DNA of 40,039 nucleotides from Pseudobutyrivibrio sp. (GCA_024691465.1 JAILNO010000087.1:1-40039), one strand, 5' to 3'; positions 1 through 10,222 are shown, counted from the first letter of the stretch. Numbers and translations: made by a program. The notes: a model not told the origin generated them from the sequence alone.

Positions 1-1089
1 TCTCTCAAAGAGGAATCCACTGAATGCATCTACTGTAGCCATATCAAACTTCTCTGTAAAATTCTTAATAACAACCATGCGATATAGAGGGTTGTTAGAA
101 TACGCCCACTCACCCATGGCTACATCTAGACTCTTCTTAACCAGATCAATAGTCTCTCTAGTGGAATGCTCGCTCTCATTAGGGAAAATGATGCCAAATG
201 TATACTGATTCATCTCGTATACTCTGACCTTGGAGTTGACCTGCTCTAAGTCACGTATCTTGGCAGATATACGCTTCCTGGCAATAGTCATTAATTTATA
301 GTTATCCACAATCTCAAGACGTGGGAACTTAACAAAAATAAATGCTGGATTAGTATTTTTCTTGGAATTAAGTGAAATGAGATGGGATTCAAAAGCCTGC
401 TTATTCTGGCAACCAGTAACCTCATCGTACAAAATGCTGTGGAATATTATGTAGCATAACATAAATGGAACCACATATGTAACACTCAAGAAACAAAAAT
501 GGAATCTAACCATCTGAAGAACTAATACACCTGTCTCAAAAGGGACAAACATGTATATGAGATTCATGAGTACTCTAGGTATCTCCTTACGGTTATAGAC
601 AGCTGAACCCACTACCAAACCCACATCTATAAGCGAGAATACCATGTGTACATTGAAGAATGGTGTGAATTCGTATACTCCATCCACTAGTGTAATGTAA
701 CTATCGGTGAAGAATACGATTCCTACCACTATTAAATATATTCCTGAGAATATGGTGACAATCATGTTAAGGACATCTAAGTTCTCTCTCTGCTTAAGGC
801 TTAGCAGATGTATATACGAGAATAAAAGAACTAGGATCCCGAGATATGTTACGTAATAGAGCATAACTGTCATTCTAAACATAAAGCCCTCAAAGGCTGT
901 GTCGAATCGAAGCTGCGCAACGCAGGCTATATGAAGAATGATGTTAGCTATTGATAATATTTGACCATAGAAAATCACAGAAAGTACAGCGGTTCGCTTA
1001 GGTCGGCTGGCCACTGTAAGGTATAGCATTGTTAGCGCAATTAACAATAATACTCTCTCTGCTGCAATATTAAATCCGTTGATGTCCAT
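1..1089 (-). CDS. Membrane protein with degenerate GGDEF domain (partial, runs off left edge)
   Basis: The reading frame is open from an ATG at 1089 to the window edge (363 residues, C-terminus missing). Residues 8-215 hold about seven hydrophobic segments, so the sensor part is membrane-embedded. A GGDEF-type fold begins at D222-E-V-T-G-C, the family's D-x-L-T-G-L-x-N-R signature, followed by N-K-Q-A-F. The active-site loop that should read GGDEF reads N-Q-Y-T-F (294-298), so cyclase activity is unlikely. Such degenerate domains are often regulatory and followed by an EAL phosphodiesterase domain, which could lie beyond the edge. An AAAGGG ribosome site lies about 11 bases before the start, and the pyrophosphatase stop is 25 bases upstream, so it is probably the last visible gene of the long minus-strand cluster. 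Membrane plus GGDEF-like assignment is firm; output function is unknown. Confidence 0.8.
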   Translation of the reverse strand, partial: MDINGFNIAAERVLLLIALTMLYLTVASRPKRTAVLSVIFYGQILSIANIILHIACVAQLRFDTAFEGFMFRMTVMLYYVTYLGILVLLFSYIHLLSLKQRENLDVLNMIVTIFSGIYLIVVGIVFFTDSYITLVDGVYEFTPFFNVHMVFSLIDVGLVVGSAVYNRKEIPRVLMNLIYMFVPFETGVLVLQMVRFHFCFLSVTYVVPFMLCYIIFHSILYDEVTGCQNKQAFESHLISLNSKKNTNPAFIFVKFPRLEIVDNYKLMTIARKRISAKIRDLEQVNSKVRVYEMNQYTFGIIFPNESEHSTRETIDLVKKSLDVAMGEWAYSNNPLYRMVVIKNFTEKFDMATVDAFSGFLFER

Positions 1090-1114
1090 AACAAAATTTG
1101 CCCTTTGTATTTGC

Positions 1115-2758
1115 TTATTCCTGCAAAGACTCCATGATAGGCGGAATTAACTGCTTCTTTCTAGAAACAACCCCCTCCAATATGTAGCTATCTGCAGCAA
1201 CAGGCATTCTAAATGCATCGGCAATTATTTTGTCCGCCTCCCCGCCAACGAATAGAAGCTCTGTTGATTCATTAAGGATATCTGTAAGCATAACATATAC
1301 GGCATCTAAGTCCGAGCTGTTAAGTACGGTATCCATGTAAATCTTGATATTATCCTTGATAGAGTTAAGCTGGGCTCTTGAAATAGAGCTAACCTGAGCA
1401 ACTCCGAATTTAGTATCTCCACTAGTGAAGATTTTGTAATCTTGATGAAAGATCTGATCTGGTGTACGGTCCTTGAAATCACTTCCTGCTTCAAACATAG
1501 AAGTGGCAAGTTCTGTAACATCCACACCTGCAATTTCAGCAAGTTCTCTGGCAAGGGTCTCATCTGTAGGTGTACATGTAGGAGATCTAAACATCAATGT
1601 GTCCGAAAGAATAGCTGAACATAAGATACCAGCAATATCCTTTGGAATCTCTACATCTTTTTCCTTGTACATCAGTGTCACTATTGTGGCTGTAGAGCCA
1701 AGTGGCTGATTTCTGAAAAGGATAGGTGAAACAGTCTCAAGTGAACCAAGTCTATGGTGATCAATAATCTCTAAGACCTCAGCCTGCTCGATTCCATCAA
1801 CTGCCTGAGACTTCTCATTGTGATCCACCAGGATGATTCTCTTCTTCTGCATATTAAGAAGAAGACGACGAGAAACCATACCAATGTAATGACGATTCTC
1901 ATCGAGGATAGGGAAGTCACGATGACGAACTGTCTTCATAACCTCTCTAACATCATCCACATAATCATCTAGTTCGAAGCTAACCACGTCATCCCTCTTC
2001 ATGAACTGACGAATAGGCATAGACTGATGAATAAGTCGAGCAACTGTAAATGTATCATACTCAGTAGTAATAAGTACTACCTGATGCTCGGTTGCAAGCT
2101 TCTCGACCTGTGGATCTACGGAACTAGCTCCGCAAACTATCAAACAACTACATCCAGCCTCAATACATATGAGCTGGCGTGCTGTAATGTTACCAACAAT
2201 AACAAGGTCGTCCTGATGAATATCCTCATGGAGTCCCTCTCTATTATTAGAAGCAATAACTACTGAACCCCTCACGAAATATGCGTGTGGGTTACCAGTG
2301 ATTAACTTAGCATTAAGTGTGCTAATAATATTAGAGTACTGGGTACGGGCTCTAGAAAGAATGCTATTGTCATATACATCCATATATGAGTATGCAATAT
2401 CTCCATTGACGATAACGCCCTCGAGCTTGCCTGTCTTAGCTATAACTGGAAGTGTGACAACATCTCTCTCAAGCATGATTTCCCATGCCTTCTTAAGTGA
2501 GATATGACCATCTACTCCCTCAAGCTCTCTGTACTCAATATCCATAAGCTGAGCGCCTACATCTGATACTGTCTCAGGCTCTGGAACATTAAAACGATTT
2601 AAAACATAGCGAGTCTCCTTGTTAAGATTACCCGCCTTCTTAGGTAAAAAAGTGTCTCCTGTACTAAGTACATTTTTCAAGTGTGCATAACCAATAGCTG
2701 CACAAATACTGTCTGTGTCAGGGTTTTTGTGACCGACGATATAAACTGGATTCGGCAT
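1115..2758 (-). CDS. ppaC: Manganese-dependent inorganic pyrophosphatase with CBS and DRTGG domains
   Basis: Family II (DHH) pyrophosphatase that hydrolyses PPi in the cytoplasm, pulling biosynthetic reactions forward. The catalytic DHH domain is split: G9-H-K-N-P-D-T-D-S near the N-terminus, then D312-H-N and I-D333-H-H-R-L-G, with S-D386 further on. The C-terminal DHHA2 part carries the S-R-K-K-Q substrate-binding motif near residue 534. Between them sit a CBS motif (about 70-125), a DRTGG domain (about 130-245) and a second CBS motif (about 246-302). This 547-residue architecture is that of regulated CBS-pyrophosphatases, whose CBS pair binds adenine nucleotides and, in DRTGG-bearing members, diadenosine polyphosphates. 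The ATG follows TGGAGGG closely. It sits downstream of glyQS, whose aminoacylation reaction makes PPi. Confidence 0.93.
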   Translation of the reverse strand: MPNPVYIVGHKNPDTDSICAAIGYAHLKNVLSTGDTFLPKKAGNLNKETRYVLNRFNVPEPETVSDVGAQLMDIEYRELEGVDGHISLKKAWEIMLERDVVTLPVIAKTGKLEGVIVNGDIAYSYMDVYDNSILSRARTQYSNIISTLNAKLITGNPHAYFVRGSVVIASNNREGLHEDIHQDDLVIVGNITARQLICIEAGCSCLIVCGASSVDPQVEKLATEHQVVLITTEYDTFTVARLIHQSMPIRQFMKRDDVVSFELDDYVDDVREVMKTVRHRDFPILDENRHYIGMVSRRLLLNMQKKRIILVDHNEKSQAVDGIEQAEVLEIIDHHRLGSLETVSPILFRNQPLGSTATIVTLMYKEKDVEIPKDIAGILCSAILSDTLMFRSPTCTPTDETLARELAEIAGVDVTELATSMFEAGSDFKDRTPDQIFHQDYKIFTSGDTKFGVAQVSSISRAQLNSIKDNIKIYMDTVLNSSDLDAVYVMLTDILNESTELLFVGGEADKIIADAFRMPVAADSYILEGVVSRKKQLIPPIMESLQE

Positions 2759-2779
2759 AATCCCTCCATTAATTTCTTA

Positions 2780-3439
2780 CTAAAATATTCCTAAAGAAAG
2801 AATTAGCGAAGCAATTGACACACCCATTGTTACTACTAAAAGAACGATTACAACAACTGATAATTTCTTAAGTGAGCTATAATGCTCAATAGCCTTGATA
2901 GCCTGTTCCTCGCTGTTGTCGTGCTCTTTTAATAAATCTTGAATCAAGCGATATAGATGAACTGACTCAGAATGAGTCTTCTCTGAGAGCTCGTTCTGGA
3001 TTGTATCTAAACCATCGGATACATTCTTGAGGGTATCCTGAAGATTTCTATTGTGTGCTTCGTAGGAATCCTGATTATCGCTCACCTGGCCCTTAATGTC
3101 AATCTCAAGTTGATCCATGTTGCTCTTAACAACCTGCATCATTCTATCTACCTGAGTCTCAACATCAGCAACTAGGCTATCAGCCTCCTCTTGCTTTCTA
3201 GATAATTCTTCCTGTAGCTTAACATTGATGGCTTCCTTCTCTCTGACAAGGGCCTCAAGTTCAGCTGCTTTGCGCTCCTTCTGAGCTATTAACTGCTGGA
3301 GCTGTGTTGCTTTTTCTCTAAAAGCATCAATCTGTTCTAAGAGCAAATCCTCTCCATTATCCACTGGCTGTGAAACTGGAGTCTCTACTTTGCTCACAAC
3401 AACATCCTCTGCTGTTCCCTCTACATTAATGTTTTCCAT
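2780..3439 (-). CDS. Tail-anchored coiled-coil protein, unknown function
   Basis: A 219-residue protein that I do not recognise. Residues about 28-110 are rich in Glu, Gln, Lys, Ala and Leu with heptad-like spacing, typical of a long coiled coil. A second helical acidic region runs to about residue 185. The last 25 residues are a single hydrophobic segment (S-V-V-V-I-V-L-L-V-V-T) ending at the C-terminus, so the protein is most simply a cytoplasmic coiled coil anchored by its tail. There is no N-terminal signal peptide. A strong AGGAGGAG site precedes the ATG. It lies 16 bases after the glyQS stop and 21 bases before ppaC, so it is co-transcribed with housekeeping genes. Gene reality is secure; function is not. 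Confidence 0.8.
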   Translation of the reverse strand: MENINVEGTAEDVVVSKVETPVSQPVDNGEDLLLEQIDAFREKATQLQQLIAQKERKAAELEALVREKEAINVKLQEELSRKQEEADSLVADVETQVDRMMQVVKSNMDQLEIDIKGQVSDNQDSYEAHNRNLQDTLKNVSDGLDTIQNELSEKTHSESVHLYRLIQDLLKEHDNSEEQAIKAIEHYSSLKKLSVVVIVLLVVTMGVSIASLILSLGIF

Positions 3440-3455
3440 AGCACTCTCCTCCTAG

Positions 3456-4853
3456 TTAAAATGTAAACTTGTCTGCAAAATATGCATCCAAATCTGCAAT
3501 TGCGATTCTTTCCTGCTCCATAGAGTCACGGTGACGAACTGTAACCATATGGTCTTCCTCAGAATCGAAATCATATGTAATACAGAATGGAGTACCAATC
3601 TCATCCTGTCTACGATATCTCTTACCGATATTACCTCTATCATCAAACTCGCAATTGTACTTCTTAGAAAGCTCTGCAAAGATCTTCTCAGCACCCTCAT
3701 TAAGCTTCTTAGAAAGTGGAAGTACACCAATCTTAACTGGTGCAAGTGCTGGATGGAAGTGAAGTACTGTTCTGATATCACTTCTATCTGCGTCACCAAT
3801 CTCCTCTTCATCGTATGCAGCGCAAAGGAATGCAAGAACCACTCTATCTGCACCAAGTGAAGGCTCGATTACGTATGGTAAGTACTTCTCGTTGAGCTCA
3901 TCATCGAAATATGTAAGATCCTGACCAGATACATTCTGATGCTGTGTAAGGTCATAATCTGTACGGCTGGCAATACCCCAGAGCTCACCCCAACCAAATG
4001 GGAAAAGGAACTCGATATCTGTAGTACCTGTTGAGTAGAATGAAAGCTCCTCTGGATCATGATCACGAAGACGCATCTCATCTTCCTTCATACCAAGAGA
4101 AAGGAGCCAATCTCGGCAGAAACTTCTCCAGTACTGGAACCACTCATCCTGTGTACCTGGCTTGCAGAAGAACTCAAGCTCCATCTGCTCGAACTCACGA
4201 GTACGGAATGTGAAGTTACCTGGTGTAATCTCATTACGGAATGACTTACCAATCTGACCAATACCAAATGGCACCTTCTTACGAGATGTACGCTGTACAT
4301 TCTTGAAATTAACGAAGATACCCTGTGCTGTCTCAGGACGGAGGTAAACTGTATTCTTAGCATCCTCTGTAACGCCCTGGAAAGTCTTAAACATAAGGTT
4401 GAACTCACGAATATCTGTGAAATTGTGCTTGCCACATGTAGGACATGGAACATTGTTGCTATCGATGAATTCCTTCATCTCTTCCTTAGTCCAACCATCA
4501 ACAGATGACTTGAGCTCGATATTATTCTCAGCTGCAAAATCCTCGATAATCTTATCAGCTCTGAATCTCTCGTGGCACTCCTTACAATCCATAAGTGGAT
4601 CTGAGAATGAACCCAAGTGACCTGAAGCAATCCATGTCTGTGGGTTCATAAGGATAGCACAGTCAACACCAACATTGTATTGATTCTCCTGAACGAACTT
4701 CTGCCACCATGCCTTCTTAACGTTGTTCTTAAGCTCAACACCTAAGTTACCGTAATCCCATGTATTAGCAAGACCACCATAGATTTCAGAACCTGCATAT
4801 ACAAATCCTCTTGCCTTAGCAAGGGCGATGATTTTGTCCATTGTTTTTTCCAT
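3456..4853 (-). CDS. glyQS: Glycyl-tRNA synthetase, single-chain homodimeric type
   Basis: Class II synthetase that charges tRNA-Gly with glycine and ATP. At 465 residues it is the homodimeric bacterial/eukaryal type rather than the alpha2-beta2 GlyQ/GlyS type. Motif 2 is visible as [10 protein letters not shown], followed by [10 protein letters not shown]. The motif 3 region is [10 protein letters not shown]. Two CxxC pairs, C90/C93 and C137/C140, fit the zinc-binding insertion seen in some members. The C-terminal anticodon-binding domain starts around residue 365 ([11 protein letters not shown]). The ATG at 4853 lies 2 bases after the upstream stop, with GAAGGGA inside the end of that gene, so translation is probably coupled. 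There is no room for a T-box leader. Confidence 0.97.
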   Translation of the reverse strand: MEKTMDKIIALAKARGFVYAGSEIYGGLANTWDYGNLGVELKNNVKKAWWQKFVQENQYNVGVDCAILMNPQTWIASGHLGSFSDPLMDCKECHERFRADKIIEDFAAENNIELKSSVDGWTKEEMKEFIDSNNVPCPTCGKHNFTDIREFNLMFKTFQGVTEDAKNTVYLRPETAQGIFVNFKNVQRTSRKKVPFGIGQIGKSFRNEITPGNFTFRTREFEQMELEFFCKPGTQDEWFQYWRSFCRDWLLSLGMKEDEMRLRDHDPEELSFYSTGTTDIEFLFPFGWGELWGIASRTDYDLTQHQNVSGQDLTYFDDELNEKYLPYVIEPSLGADRVVLAFLCAAYDEEEIGDADRSDIRTVLHFHPALAPVKIGVLPLSKKLNEGAEKIFAELSKKYNCEFDDRGNIGKRYRRQDEIGTPFCITYDFDSEEDHMVTVRHRDSMEQERIAIADLDAYFADKFTF

Positions 4854-4855
4854 TG

Positions 4856-5635
4856 TTATTTGTTCCCTTCTTTATATATTATGTAAACTAAATCAGTTGC
4901 GTCTTCATTCCCATCAGCCTGAGTAATAGATACTGAGTCAGTATCCTTCACCTCAATATTAGCATTGGAAACATAGGTAATTGTACCAGGTACAACAACT
5001 GTAACATTCTCATCTACAACAACTACCTGAGAGCCAGCAAAAAGTGTGGCTGAATCCACCACCTGAGCCTCTGTAAGTGCCCCATCTGCAACAGTGGAGA
5101 ACAGCGCTCCGAAGTCATAACCTGCTGCCACAGCATCCTCATAAGACGCCTGATAGGTCTCATATGCTGTAAATGTGCTATATATATCAGCACTCTTATA
5201 GGTAGTCTTAATATATGCAACATCTCCCTTGACCTTAATCTTATCTAGAGAAATAACTTCCTCACCGTAAGTGTCATTGAAGCTGTCGATCTTGATATTA
5301 GCGAAATCCTTAAGATCTCCAACGGAATACGTATCTGTATCGAAAGGGGTAACCTCCTCGAATACTACCTGTCCGTTATCCATAAAGGTAATAGTAGATT
5401 CCTCAGCTGTCTTGCCAAGATTAAATGCATTGCCAATTAATCTAACAAGGAAAAAAATAACTAAAACCAAAACCAGAAGGCAAATAACTGCTAGAATGAT
5501 GCGATTGCGCATGACCTCCTGCTGCCTTCTCTTCCTGCGCGCCTCCTGGAGCTCCTTGGCAGCAACTCCCTGTCTGGTAGGACTGGTCTTGTTCCTGCTT
5601 CTCATGCCAGAGCCTCGCGGCCTCCTATCTGTCAT
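4856..5635 (-). CDS. Single-pass membrane protein with extracytoplasmic domain, unknown function
   Basis: A 259-residue protein that I do not recognise. The first 44 residues are highly basic (many Arg and Lys), followed by one transmembrane helix (about 46-67) and an acidic, Thr/Val/Asp-rich extracytoplasmic part of about 190 residues. The positive-inside rule gives N-in, C-out. Its ATG overlaps the recO stop by four bases (ATGA), and it ends 2 bases before glyQS, so it is translationally coupled on both sides. The external region has repeated short beta-like stretches (for example [12 protein letters not shown]) but no catalytic motif that I can name. It may be a cell-envelope protein conserved beside recO in this family of bacteria; that is inference. 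Confidence 0.8.
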   Translation of the reverse strand: MTDRRPRGSGMRSRNKTSPTRQGVAAKELQEARRKRRQQEVMRNRIILAVICLLVLVLVIFFLVRLIGNAFNLGKTAEESTITFMDNGQVVFEEVTPFDTDTYSVGDLKDFANIKIDSFNDTYGEEVISLDKIKVKGDVAYIKTTYKSADIYSTFTAYETYQASYEDAVAAGYDFGALFSTVADGALTEAQVVDSATLFAGSQVVVVDENVTVVVPGTITYVSNANIEVKDTDSVSITQADGNEDATDLVYIIYKEGNK

Positions 5636-6357
5636 AAAAATTCCTCACTCTTATATTTATGCGACCTATAGTTTAATCTATAGCCGTCTAAAATTCTAGT
5701 TAATTCTTCTTCAGTATCACCATTCAACACAAAAGTATACAACTTTTCAATGCTTGAGGAAACTATAAATTGCATAGCATATAGGGCTGAAGTGGAAATA
5801 TCCACACCTGATTCTAATCTGGCGCAGTCTTTGCACAATACTCCATGTCTTTTGAGGGAAAATGTGGTTAACTCTTCCTTCTTACCACAAGCCATACAAC
5901 TAAAGACATTAGGGTACTCTCCATCTATCACCCAGGTCTTAAGATCATAGATATTCTTAAGAAGTCTTAAGCTAAATCGCCCAGACTCAAGAGCCTTCAG
6001 GCTCTGATATAAAAGAGCAAGCCTGTTCCTCTCATCAAGCCCCTCTACCGAGAGGAAATCAGCAACCTCTAAGAAGTAAGAGCCCAGACATACTTTGTCA
6101 TAATCTAATACTAAGTCTCTAAAATAATTAGAGATACTAGCCTTGCTAATATGGTATGAATTCCTCCCCTGATATGCCTCGAATGTGCCGAAACAAAATG
6201 GGGAGCATGCGGCAACCAGTGGATTGTTAGGTCTCCTGGCCCCCTTGGCAAAGGCCGTAACTCTTCCATCCTCTTTAGTAAGAATCACAAGTCTCTTATC
6301 AAATTCTCCCACATCTGAACTGGATAACACAAGTCCTGTTAGGGTAACTAATCCCAT
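5632..6357 (-). CDS. recO: DNA repair protein RecO
   Basis: Recombination mediator that works with RecF and RecR to load RecA on SSB-coated single-stranded DNA. The 241-residue length is normal. The N-terminal OB-fold is recognisable in the start T-G-L-V-L-S-S-S-D-V-G-E-F-D-K-R-L-V-I-L and in F-A-K-G-A-R-R-P-N. The central helical region contains L-L-x-x-I-Y-D-L. A zinc knuckle is formed by C154-x-x-C157 and C175-x-x-C178. The ATG abuts the era stop with no gap (TAAATG), and the gene ends with an ATGA overlap into the next one. The era-recO order is widely conserved in Firmicutes, which supports the call. Confidence 0.95.
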   Translation of the reverse strand: MGLVTLTGLVLSSSDVGEFDKRLVILTKEDGRVTAFAKGARRPNNPLVAACSPFCFGTFEAYQGRNSYHISKASISNYFRDLVLDYDKVCLGSYFLEVADFLSVEGLDERNRLALLYQSLKALESGRFSLRLLKNIYDLKTWVIDGEYPNVFSCMACGKKEELTTFSLKRHGVLCKDCARLESGVDISTSALYAMQFIVSSSIEKLYTFVLNGDTEEELTRILDGYRLNYRSHKYKSEEFL

Positions 6358-7272
6358 TTAGCTCAAGTCCTCTTTTTTATATCCGAAATTCTTCAACTCG
6401 AAATCACTATCTCTCCAGTCCTTCTTAACCTTAACAAAGAGCTTAAGATTAACCTTGGCCTCAAGTAACTTCTCAATTTCATAACGGGCATTAGTACCAA
6501 TCTTCTTAATCATGGCACCGCCCTTACCTATAATAATACCCTTGTGAGAATTCTTCTCGCAGATAATAGTAGCTTCAATATCCCACATAGGTCTCTTGCC
6601 GCTACGTTCCTTCATACTGTCTATAGCGATAGCTATTCCATGAGGAACCTCATCATTAAGAGCATGCAGAGACTTCTCGCGAATAATCTCGGCTGTAATC
6701 TCTCTAAGTGTCTGATTGGTAACAGTCTCCTCATCGTAAAAGGCTGGTCCCTCAGGAAGATACTTAAAAATAGTATCTAGCAAATCATCACAGCCCTCAC
6801 CATGGAGAGCGGACACTGGAACCACCTCAGCAAAATCACACAAGTCCTTATAAGCTGAAATAGCTTCACCTACCCTGGCACCATCAGCCATATCAATCTT
6901 ATTAATTACAAGAATGATAGGTGCCTCTACGGTAGATAGGAGCTCTGCGATTTTCTTATCACCTGCTCCAACCTTATCCTCTGGCTCAACCAGCCATAGA
7001 ATGACATCCACATCATTGACAGTGCTCTTAGCAGCATACATCATGTACTCGCCCAGCTTGTTCTTAGCCTGATGCATACCTGGTGTGTCCAGGAATACTA
7101 TCTGGCCCTTGTCACTGTCAGTGTATACTGTCTGGATTCTGTTACGTGTGGTCTGGGGCTTGTTGCTTGTGATAGCAATCTTCTGACCAATGATATGGTT
7201 CATAAGTGTGCTCTTGCCCACATTAGGACGACCAACTATGGTCACGAATCCTGATTTAAAATTATCCTTCAT
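6358..7272 (-). CDS. era: GTPase Era, 16S rRNA processing/ribosome assembly
   Basis: Essential small-subunit assembly GTPase that binds the 3' end of 16S rRNA. The 304-residue protein has all G motifs: G1 G14-R-P-N-V-G-K-S, G2 around N-K-P-Q-T-T-R-N-R (37-45), G3 D62-T-P-G, G4 N124-K-I-D and G5 S-A-L. The C-terminal KH domain carries G-K-G-G-A-M-I-K-K-I-G, matching the G-x-x-G RNA-binding loop. The ATG at 7272 has AGGAG eight bases upstream. It lies 28 bases after the M16C protease gene and directly abuts recO. Confidence 0.98.
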   Translation of the reverse strand: MKDNFKSGFVTIVGRPNVGKSTLMNHIIGQKIAITSNKPQTTRNRIQTVYTDSDKGQIVFLDTPGMHQAKNKLGEYMMYAAKSTVNDVDVILWLVEPEDKVGAGDKKIAELLSTVEAPIILVINKIDMADGARVGEAISAYKDLCDFAEVVPVSALHGEGCDDLLDTIFKYLPEGPAFYDEETVTNQTLREITAEIIREKSLHALNDEVPHGIAIAIDSMKERSGKRPMWDIEATIICEKNSHKGIIIGKGGAMIKKIGTNARYEIEKLLEAKVNLKLFVKVKKDWRDSDFELKNFGYKKEDLS

Positions 7273-7300
7273 ATATAACTCCTAAAAATCAAATAAATCT

Positions 7301-10210
7301 CTAATACAGAGATTCAATATTATCAAATAAATCCTTGTTAGCTTCAATAGCTGTCTCATTACCAACTACGCAGATATACTCCTGCGACATGGCAGCCTCA
7401 ACTGGAGCAGCCAGTGCTCTGACATCCTCCACGGTGGCATCGATTACCTCATTACGTATAGTCTGAATATCCTCGTAAGAAATCTTAGAAAGGTAACAAT
7501 TAAGTCCTCTAAGACCTCTCTGAGAAGGAGTGAGCGGCGTATCCATACCACTAATGGTACCAATAATGTACTTAGTCATATCACGCTCATCCACGCTGAA
7601 GTTCCTAAGATAATCTGCTGTACCCTTGAAGACCTTAAGTGTCTCTGTAAGATTAGGATCTCTGTAAGATACGAATACCATATCACCCTGTCTGCTAGAG
7701 TTCATATTGCAGCCATAAGCTCCGCCCTGCACTCTAACCTTAATCCAGAAGTAATCATATCCCAAGATAGTGTTAAGAAGCTTGTAAGCTCCATTGTACT
7801 TAAATCCTGAATTAACAAAATCGCCTGCCATAGCAACATACTGAATCTGAGAAGCATCCTTAAGCCCCTGCTTAACAGGATGAATCTTAAATTCCTTATC
7901 TGTATTGAGATCAGTATGACTCTGAGCAAGTCTAGGCTTAATCACTGACACTAATCTCCTAGCCTGACTAAGCACCTCAGCCTTACCAGTAGATGAAATA
8001 AGCAATCTATCCTTGGCAAAAATAGTCTCGCATAATTTATTAAGTCTAGAAATAATTTCCGACTTGCGTTCATCAAAATGCTCATCCACTTCCGTAAGGA
8101 ATCTATAGAATCCCAGTCCACTTCCCATATCAGCTATATTAGCTTTCTTAGAGAAACCTGTCCTTGCTCTGGTGGCAGCCACCTGATTGCCTCTCGAGCT
8201 AAGAATAGCCTCCATGTGGGACTTCTCTGCAACTATCAGCTCGTGTAAACGCTTCTCATTAGAGAACAGTGTATGGCATATCATCTCAAGGGCTAATTCA
8301 CATGCCTTGTCAGCCTCATCATATATGAACTTAGATCTAACCTCGAAGCTGATATTGTACTTATCATGCTCACCCATAATCTCATGCACTGCTGTAGTGG
8401 TGGTGATACCTCCAGTATGCAGATACATCTCATTAGCGAAGTCAGCATAGGTGTAATGCTCAGTATCCATAAGACCTATGAATCTCTCTAGCATAGATAT
8501 GTATGGAATATCCTCAAGTCCTGCATCACTAATATCAAATACCATATTGAAGTAATGGATACCATTAGTGCTTAACTTGTGATGAAGAATAGTAGTGCCC
8601 TCTTCCTCATATACCTCCAGATCTATAGGTCTCGCCTCTCTAGTGAGGTCCATACGGCTGAGCATAGGTATCTTCTCTAAGTCCTCCTTAGGACTAGGAG
8701 TCTGCTGATACTCCTTAAGATACGCTGTATGCTGCACTATCTCATTAATCTGATCCTTGGTAAGGCTGGCCTTCTTAGATGCCAGCTTAGCCTTAAGACT
8801 ATCGTCATCAGCTGCTGTAAGCCCCTGCTTAGGTCTGAGAGTAACAATCGACTTATGATTGTTAGAAAGTATATATACATCAGCGAGATAATCAAATAGT
8901 CCATTATTAACTCTAGTTTTAATTTTGTCGAACACTTCCACTGCATGGAGATGTATGAATGGTCTATCCTTATCATATAGCCAACTATCAAGTAGCTGTA
9001 ATCCTATGATAAGTCCCTTAGGTGCACTACCAAAATCCAGTTCCCTTGCTCTGAACTGTTCTCCATTAATAGAAGCAAATAATGTCTTCTTATCAATACC
9101 CTTAGCAATCTCATCTCTGAGGGTACTCTCAATGATATCTACGAAGCGTGCTTTATCCTCTTCATTAGCACCTCGTGCCACAATGGATAGATACATCTGG
9201 CGCTGAGATGACTCTATAGAACACTCCACATCCTCAGCTATATCAGCCTCAATAAGGGCCTTATACAGTGGTGCTCCTGGAGCGGAAACCAATGCATAAT
9301 TAAGCACATCAAATGCTCTATACATGTTAGGATCTAACACATCTCCTATGCATACATTGTATGAAAGATATGTATTGTTCTTAGTATCTTGATCAGCTGC
9401 TATAGGATAATCTAAGGTGATATCCACCGGCTTATCAAATGGCTTCTGCATGTTAATCTCAGAATTCACCTCGAGATAATCATAGTAGCGAAGATACTTG
9501 GTATCTAAATACTCAAGTAGATCATCTATATCCACATCACCGTATATATAGATGTATGAATTGCTAGGATGATAATACTTGCTATGGAATGCTAAGAAAT
9601 CCTCATATGTAAGACTAGGAATAACCTTAGGGTCACCACCTGACTCTATGGCATATGTAGTCTCTGGGAATAAGGAATTAAGAATCTGGCGTGAAAGCAC
9701 ATCATCTGGAGAAGAGTATGCACCCTTCATCTCATTGTATACCACACCATTGATGGTTAAATCGCTATCCTCATCCTCCATCTCATAGTGCCATCCTTCC
9801 TGCTCAAATATCTCGCGATACTTGTAGATATTGGGATGGAAAACTGCATCCATATATACATCTATAAGATTCATGTAATCAGCATCATTCGTGCTGGCAA
9901 TAGGATATACCGTCTTATCTGGATAAGTCATGGCATTAAGGAAAGTATTGAGGCTTCCCTTAACCAGCTCTACAAAAGGATCCTTAACAGGATACTTATC
10001 TGAGCCGCATAATACTGTGTGCTCAACTATGTGAGCCACACCTGTGGAATCCTTAGGTGGTGTCCTGAATCCTATATAGAACACCTTGTTAGGATCATCA
10101 TTAGCTATATAACAAATCCTTGCTTTAGTCTTCTTGTGTTCAAATATAAATCCTAAAGAGTCAAGCCCCTCTAGCTTCTCTTCCTTAAGTAACTCGTATG
10201 CTTTATTCAA
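7301..10210 (-). CDS. M16C-family zinc metalloprotease (insulinase/presequence-protease type)
   Basis: A 969-residue, four-domain inverzincin of the PreP/CymA-like M16C subfamily, which degrades unfolded peptides inside a closing clamshell. The N-terminal domain has the inverted zinc motif H60-I-V-E63-H64 and the distal zinc ligand E160 in N-E-M-K-G. A central M16C-associated domain and an inactive C-terminal pair follow; the R-V-Q-G-G-A-Y-G-C element near residue 825 corresponds to the Arg/Tyr substrate-binding region of the C-terminal half. There is no signal peptide, so it is probably cytoplasmic. The start is a TTG at 10210 preceded by GAAGGGA at about 7 bases. No in-frame ATG lies near, and the homologous N-terminus begins here. 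It follows the MscS gene by 12 bases. Confidence 0.92.
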   Translation of the reverse strand: MNKAYELLKEEKLEGLDSLGFIFEHKKTKARICYIANDDPNKVFYIGFRTPPKDSTGVAHIVEHTVLCGSDKYPVKDPFVELVKGSLNTFLNAMTYPDKTVYPIASTNDADYMNLIDVYMDAVFHPNIYKYREIFEQEGWHYEMEDEDSDLTINGVVYNEMKGAYSSPDDVLSRQILNSLFPETTYAIESGGDPKVIPSLTYEDFLAFHSKYYHPSNSYIYIYGDVDIDDLLEYLDTKYLRYYDYLEVNSEINMQKPFDKPVDITLDYPIAADQDTKNNTYLSYNVCIGDVLDPNMYRAFDVLNYALVSAPGAPLYKALIEADIAEDVECSIESSQRQMYLSIVARGANEEDKARFVDIIESTLRDEIAKGIDKKTLFASINGEQFRARELDFGSAPKGLIIGLQLLDSWLYDKDRPFIHLHAVEVFDKIKTRVNNGLFDYLADVYILSNNHKSIVTLRPKQGLTAADDDSLKAKLASKKASLTKDQINEIVQHTAYLKEYQQTPSPKEDLEKIPMLSRMDLTREARPIDLEVYEEEGTTILHHKLSTNGIHYFNMVFDISDAGLEDIPYISMLERFIGLMDTEHYTYADFANEMYLHTGGITTTTAVHEIMGEHDKYNISFEVRSKFIYDEADKACELALEMICHTLFSNEKRLHELIVAEKSHMEAILSSRGNQVAATRARTGFSKKANIADMGSGLGFYRFLTEVDEHFDERKSEIISRLNKLCETIFAKDRLLISSTGKAEVLSQARRLVSVIKPRLAQSHTDLNTDKEFKIHPVKQGLKDASQIQYVAMAGDFVNSGFKYNGAYKLLNTILGYDYFWIKVRVQGGAYGCNMNSSRQGDMVFVSYRDPNLTETLKVFKGTADYLRNFSVDERDMTKYIIGTISGMDTPLTPSQRGLRGLNCYLSKISYEDIQTIRNEVIDATVEDVRALAAPVEAAMSQEYICVVGNETAIEANKDLFDNIESLY

Positions 10211-10222
10211 TGTAGTTCCCTT

